The notes below the pieces were generated by a model. It was not told where the DNA came from, did no database searches, and saw only the letters and a program-made list of their open reading frames with translations. 64,000 nt of DNA from Deltaproteobacteria bacterium (GTDB lineage: Bacteria; Bdellovibrionota_B; Oligoflexia; Oligoflexales; Bog-1112): assembly GCA_016186945.1 (NCBI GenBank), contig JACPKR010000025.1:19108-83107 (forward strand). Reading direction: 5' to 3'. The stretch's first letter is position 1, and every line of letters starts with the position of its first letter. This document shows, in pieces, positions 60,640 to 64,000 of the stretch. A program made the translations under genes and the position numbers.

Positions 60640-60642
60640 AAA
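60599..60642 (+). repeat. Family A, copy A11 (left end only)
   Basis: AGTATTTGGGAAAAAGAATT to CCTTTTTTGAAAA. It provides the scpA stop (TGA) and runs straight into AAGGAG, the scpB Shine-Dalgarno. Confidence 0.85.
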
Positions 60643-60654
60643 GGAGCACAGACC

Positions 60655-61263
60655 TTGGAAGATTTAGACGCAAAGATTGAAGCCATACTCTTTGCTTCGC
60701 CCAAACCCCTCATGGTCAGCGATGTCCTTGAAATCCTGAACGACGAAGCCCTGTCTTTCAAAGACATCAAACAGTCCGTCCAATCCATTTACGAATTCCA
60801 CAAAACCCGTCCATCCAGCGGTTTTCAACTGGAATGCCTGGAGAGCGGCCAGTATCAATTCCGCACCAGGCCCGCACTGGCCCCGGTTGTGGAACGCATC
60901 TTCACTCGTCGCCCCCGCCCTTTATCACGAGCAGCGCAAGAAACTTTGGCTATCGTCGCTTATCGCCAGCCTGTCTCCCGGGCAGATATTGAATTCATCA
61001 GGGGCGTGGACTCTGGAAGTATTCTGAAACACCTTCTGGAAAGGGATCTTATAGCCTGTGTGGGAAAAAAAGACCTGCCAGGAAAACCGATGCTCTTCGG
61101 CACAACTACTGATTTTCTAAGGGTTTATGGGCTAGCCTCTCTGGAAGAATTGCCCCCTCTGGAATCCTTCCAACCAAGAAGGGAGTTGATGCAGCTGGCA
61201 AATGACAGTATAGAGGAAGCTCAAAATCAACAGGAACAAAACCCTTCCCTCGGACTTGATTAA
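60655..61263 (+). CDS. scpB: Segregation and condensation protein ScpB
   Basis: Winged-helix partner of ScpA. 202 residues, TTG start with AAGGAG at the repeat A11 junction. 'DLDAKIEAILFASPKPLMVS', 'LSRAAQETLAIVAYRQPVSR', 'IEFIRGVDSGSILKHLLERD' and 'GRPxLF-like GKPMLFGTT' are family features. Acidic, Gln-rich tail. Overlaps or abuts the pseudouridine synthase gene. Confidence 0.95.
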   Translation: MEDLDAKIEAILFASPKPLMVSDVLEILNDEALSFKDIKQSVQSIYEFHKTRPSSGFQLECLESGQYQFRTRPALAPVVERIFTRRPRPLSRAAQETLAIVAYRQPVSRADIEFIRGVDSGSILKHLLERDLIACVGKKDLPGKPMLFGTTTDFLRVYGLASLEELPPLESFQPRRELMQLANDSIEEAQNQQEQNPSLGLD

Positions 61264-61276
61264 AGTGGAACACCAA

Positions 61277-62014
61277 ATGAGAGTACACAAATGGCTAGCC
61301 CAGCTCGGTCTGACGTCACGTCGTCAGGCAGAAAGATGGATCAAAGCAGGTCGCGTGACAGTGAACGGTTGCAAGGTGTCCATCGGTGACAGCTTGGACC
61401 CCGCAAAAGACTCACTTGTCCTAGATGGCAAGAAACTTAGCAGCCGCAAACCGTCCCATGTCTATTGGATGCTAAATAAACCTGACAAAGTTCTCACAAC
61501 CCGTAAAAAAGAAGATGATCGCACAACGATCTATGACCTTCCTGCATTGCAAAACTTAAGTTTTCTGGTCAATCCTGTGGGCAGACTGGATTTCCATACG
61601 GAGGGCTTGCTGCTTCTCACCAACGATGGAGACTTGGCCTATAGGCTGATGCATCCACGCTTTCAAATGGAACGGGTCTACCTGGTAACGGTCGCAAGAA
61701 GACTAAGCTCCGATCAGGAACAGCGGATCGCAGAGGGAGTCACACTCGAAGATGGCGTTTGCAAAGCATCGCTTCGATTTTTGAAATTTACGAGGCAAGG
61801 CTCTAATGGACGTGCAGTTTATCGGGTAGCGTTGCGCGAAGGTAGGAATCGAATCGTTCGACGTTTGTTCGAACATTTCGGCATACCCGTCCTTCGACTT
61901 GCCCGGCAAAGCTTCGGGACCATCCGTCTTTCCGAAGACCTTTCGGCAGGGGATTTGCGTCCCCTGTCTAGTGCAGAAATCAATACGTTAAAGAAGGCTG
62001 TCAATCTCGTGTAA
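61277..62014 (+). CDS. rluB: rRNA pseudouridine synthase, RluB/RsuA family
   Basis: Converts a uridine in rRNA to pseudouridine. About 245 residues from ATG 61277; TTG 61256, overlapping scpB, is the alternative. S4 domain at 1-~60 ('MRVHKWLAQLGLTSRRQAER'), catalytic Asp in 'VGRLDFHTEGLLLLTNDG', and 'GRNRIVRRLFEHFGIPVLRL'. The order scpA-scpB-rluB is widespread, which favours RluB over RsuA or RluE. Converges on the R3H-like gene with 14 bp of overlap. Confidence 0.92.
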   Translation: MRVHKWLAQLGLTSRRQAERWIKAGRVTVNGCKVSIGDSLDPAKDSLVLDGKKLSSRKPSHVYWMLNKPDKVLTTRKKEDDRTTIYDLPALQNLSFLVNPVGRLDFHTEGLLLLTNDGDLAYRLMHPRFQMERVYLVTVARRLSSDQEQRIAEGVTLEDGVCKASLRFLKFTRQGSNGRAVYRVALREGRNRIVRRLFEHFGIPVLRLARQSFGTIRLSEDLSAGDLRPLSSAEINTLKKAVNLV

Positions 62015-63062
62015 TCAAGACAGCCCTGTCTTCTTCACCCCCTACAGAATGAGAGTTGAAGCCGAGCGCACTGACTTTTTGGTGCTGAAGGCGTCGAATA
62101 AAACTGTTCTGAGGACGTAAGCGAAATTCCTTCATGGAAGAATGGTTTTTCAAAGTTAAAACTGCCTTATCCACTTCCAGAAGCGCCAATCGCTCGGTTT
62201 CCTTCCTTTGTTGATCATCTTTCCCAGAGTCTCGATGACGATCTCCCCCACGATCGCGATCTCGTCCCCCTCGGTCACCATCACGATCACCACGGGGGCG
62301 CTCCCTGTCTCTGTCATGGAAGCGACCTTCTCGTCCACCCTCACTTCTCCCCTCACGTGGGACTCTCGACGGGAACTTGTTTTCCCTAGCGGGGTGAGCT
62401 TGCCATTCCCTGTTTCCTCTTTCCCTATTATCCGGTCTTTCTCCCCTATCTCGATCGCGGCCTCTGTCTCTGTCACGCCCACGGTCTCGATCGGGCAGCT
62501 TACCTTTTAAGATGCCGAAGTAGCGGCCAACGGGAGGAAGGCTTACAAGGTCAAAGCTTCTCTCTTTTGGTTTCGAGTATGACCACGTCAGGTAGGCGAT
62601 GAGATAGGAACAATAACTGGGGAAAAACTGGCATAAAGAAGATTCAATACTTTCCCAAATTTCTGGTTTTTTGTCCGGCCCTAAAATAGGAAGGTTCGTG
62701 CTTGTCTTGGCGACTACAAGTTGCTTGAGGTCGTCAAGCATCAGCACAAATTTATCGAGGAGTTTGCTAGCTGTATCATAGTCCAATACCTGACTACCTG
62801 CTATCTCCGGGTATTGCTGCGCGTACCATTGGAAAACCTGATCGACCCACTCTGTCAATTCTCTTCCGGCAAAAGCAGAAGGAGTTTTGAGCTGAGGCCA
62901 TCTCTCCACCGGGCTGTATTCACTGCCTAGTGCCTGGAGTGTATGTTCTTCCGCCATACATGCGTAGATAAAGAAATCCACGGGAATTTTTTTACCTGAA
63001 GCTTTTTTGTATTCATCTTTTAGGTTGGTTTTTTCATCAGAAAACACGTCTATCACTTCCAT
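62001..63062 (-). CDS. R3H-like nucleic-acid-binding protein with Arg-Asp repeat region
   Basis: 353 residues. Residues 1-~190 form an unrecognised helical domain, similar in feel to four-helix Mob1/phocein-like folds ('FFIYACMAEEHTLQALG', 'PSYCSYLIAYLTWSY'). Residues ~200-290 are low complexity, dominated by RD/RG dipeptides (RDRGRDRDRG). The C-terminal ~60 residues read like an R3H domain: 'MKEFRLRPQNSFIRRLQHQK' with RxxxH, then 'GFNSHSVGGEEDRAVLI'. RNA or ssDNA binding is inferred. ATG 63062. Confidence 0.65.
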   Translation of the reverse strand: MEVIDVFSDEKTNLKDEYKKASGKKIPVDFFIYACMAEEHTLQALGSEYSPVERWPQLKTPSAFAGRELTEWVDQVFQWYAQQYPEIAGSQVLDYDTASKLLDKFVLMLDDLKQLVVAKTSTNLPILGPDKKPEIWESIESSLCQFFPSYCSYLIAYLTWSYSKPKERSFDLVSLPPVGRYFGILKGKLPDRDRGRDRDRGRDRDRGERPDNRERGNREWQAHPARENKFPSRVPREGRSEGGREGRFHDRDRERPRGDRDGDRGGRDRDRGGDRHRDSGKDDQQRKETERLALLEVDKAVLTLKNHSSMKEFRLRPQNSFIRRLQHQKVSALGFNSHSVGGEEDRAVLITRD

Positions 63063-63163
63063 CAGCCTGATCTACTTAGTGGTTAATAATTTTGAAGAAA
63101 AGCCGGAATCCAGTATATAAATCAGGCAACTATAAAGGATCGCCATACTTTGGCAAGCAAATA

Positions 63164-63176
63164 GGCCGAAACGGCC
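63164..63176 (-). terminator. Terminator-like hairpin after rhodanese gene
   Basis: GGCCG-AAA-CGGCC, 5 bp from the rhodanese stop. The downstream T-run on the minus strand (TATTTG) is short. Confidence 0.4.
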
Positions 63177-63181
63177 AACTC

Positions 63182-63493
63182 CTAATTTTCGGTCTTCTCT
63201 TCTTTTTGACTCTCGTAGGCTAGGTACCCGCCCTGCAGTGAGAAAACGCCCTGTCCAGTCCAGCTTTCGGCAATTTCTGCTGCTTTGAGGCTTCTCAATC
63301 CTGTGCGGCAGTAAAAAATCGTGGGCAGCGTTTTGGAAATTTCGGTCCGCCGTAAGCCGAAAGAAGACAGCGGCCAGTGTTTGGTATTCTGTATCTTGCC
63401 CTCGTTCACTTCCTCCAGCTCGCGTACGTCGACAAGTTCAGCTCCGTTTTCTAACATGTCTATGAGCTGTTGGGGTGTTATTTCTTTAGCCAT
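63182..63493 (-). CDS. Single-domain rhodanese-like protein
   Basis: Sulfurtransferase-fold protein of about 103 residues from ATG 63493. 'LIDMLENGAELVDVRELEEV', 'HWPLSSFGLR' and the active-site loop 'YCRTGLRS' with its Cys. In-frame upstream starts (63532, 63544, 63550) would add up to 19 residues, and none has a clear Shine-Dalgarno. No signal peptide, so cytoplasmic. Role unknown; such proteins often move sulfur for thiolation or cluster assembly. Confidence 0.85.
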   Translation of the reverse strand: MAKEITPQQLIDMLENGAELVDVRELEEVNEGKIQNTKHWPLSSFGLRRTEISKTLPTIFYCRTGLRSLKAAEIAESWTGQGVFSLQGGYLAYESQKEEKTEN

Positions 63494-63632
63494 TCCGTTT
63501 GCTGTAGCCCTCCGTTGGGAAAACACCGCCATGATCTTTCGCATGTTCAAGCTTACTACTAGCTAAACACAGATCGGTAAAGTGGTCTAATGCTTTTTGA
63601 TTCGGCGCGGGATTTAAAGAGGAATGCAAAGC

Positions 63633-63710
63633 TGGCGTCCCCAGGGGGATTCGAACCCCCGTCGCCGCCGTGAAAGGGCGGTGTCCTGGGCCAGGCTAGA
63701 CGATGGGGAC
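63633..63710 (-). tRNA. tRNA-Glu (UUC)
   Basis: Acceptor GTCCCCA/TGGGGAC, discriminator G, encoded CCA. Anticodon stem CCGCC/GGCGG with loop CTTTCAC gives anticodon TTC. T-arm GGGGGTTCGAATCCCCC. Confidence 0.96.
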
Positions 63711-63725
63711 GTGGCTTGCAAAGAA

Positions 63726-63801
63726 TGGTGAGCCCATCTGGATTCGAACCAGAGACCCGCACATTAAAAGTGTGCTGCTCTACCACCTGAGCTATGGGCC
63801 C
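63726..63801 (-). tRNA. tRNA-Lys (UUU)
   Basis: Acceptor GGGCCCA/TGGGCTC (one G-T pair), discriminator A, encoded CCA. Anticodon stem GCACA/TGTGC with loop CTTTTAA gives anticodon TTT. 15 nt upstream of tRNA-Glu, probably one transcript. Confidence 0.96.
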
Positions 63802-63820
63802 TATTCTTGAATGAGAGAGC

Positions 63821-63850
63821 TTTTTACTTTAGGCCCACTCAGACTGTCAA
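63821..63850 (-). promoter_or_regulatory. Candidate promoter of tRNA-Lys/tRNA-Glu
   Basis: Minus strand TTGACA (63845-63850), 18-bp spacer, TAAAAA (63821-63826), about 20 bp before tRNA-Lys. Beyond it (63851-64000) I see no gene. Confidence 0.5.
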
Positions 63851-64000
63851 TAGTTTTCCAACTGGAAATACCCCAGTAGGAAAAATTGTAGAGCTCCGCC
63901 GAACCTGTAAAAAGCGCCAAGATACAGGTTTTGTGGCTGGGAAAGCTGACATATTGAGGGCTCTGCCCTTATCAGCCGACCTGAGTCATGGTTGCCAGTA

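Noticed and set aside
2858-60642. Possible CRISPR or array-like repeats
   Set aside because: The repeats are 143-169 bp, dispersed over the whole window, in both orientations and without regular spacers or cas genes.
62208-62510. Plus-strand ORF opposite the RD-repeat region
   Set aside because: Low-complexity antisense of the RD repeats.
63802-64000. Further RNA gene at the window end
   Set aside because: Apart from the tRNA promoter I see no cloverleaf, terminator or ORF.

Overview
This 64 kb window reads as chromosome of a free-living Gram-negative bacterium of moderate GC. It carries outer-membrane efflux and beta-barrel genes, many lipoprotein-type signal peptides, signal peptidase II, GTP-type PEP carboxykinase, and RNase Y, ClpB, ClpC-like and ScpAB together. 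DUF1844, DUF971, a PocR-domain sigma-54 activator and TPR proteins suggest a deltaproteobacterial/Bdellovibrionota-like lineage, but that placement is low-confidence inference. No rRNA, prophage, CRISPR array or transposase gene was seen.

Layout. 1-8.8 kb: the end of a SulP/STAS/cNMP protein, a CusCBA-type metal efflux operon and a TerC-family gene. 8.8-11.8 kb: an envelope cluster on the minus strand (GT-like exported protein, two small beta-barrels, PIG-L lipoprotein). 11.9-25.3 kb: central metabolism (pckG, an FAD-dependent 2-hydroxyacid dehydrogenase, maeB, sucCD) with dacB, trxB, mrp-DUF971 and a PocR/NtrC-type regulator. 25.4-29.5 kb: accessory DNA with an AbiE toxin-antitoxin pair and a predicted metalloprotease lipoprotein. 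29.5-43 kb: rhomboid, hutH-rpe-def, lon-grpE, fis, and dnaB-rplI-rpsF-pth-rplY-prs-tRNA-Gln. 43-57.4 kb: clpB, DUF1844, tRNA-Leu, rplT-rpmI, rny-TPR-response regulator, a MATE pump, lspA-clpC and an HTH/coiled-coil protein. 57.4-64 kb: queA, an M14 peptidase, scpA-scpB-rluB, an RD-repeat R3H-like protein, a rhodanese, tRNA-Glu and tRNA-Lys.

The most unusual feature is two families of short, highly structured dispersed repeats. Family A is about 169 bp, has imperfect terminal inverted repeats starting CTATAGT, and occurs 11 times. Family B is about 143 bp, has GTAATGCGTAAGCC-type ends and a strong TTGGAGGAA...TTCCTCCAA hairpin, and occurs about nine times plus fragments. Family A copies lie flush against translation signals. 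They supply stop codons (cusA, DUF971, sucD, scpA), complete or adjoin Shine-Dalgarno sequences (maeB, scpB, rny, a small exported protein), add a C-terminal tail to DacB, and appear to have removed the initiator of the TerC-family gene. One strand of A is open from end to end, as in Rickettsia palindromic elements.

Several ORF-track starts (1246, 19102, 48256, 58596, 59749) run into these repeats. I moved those starts inward using Shine-Dalgarno sequences and family N-termini.
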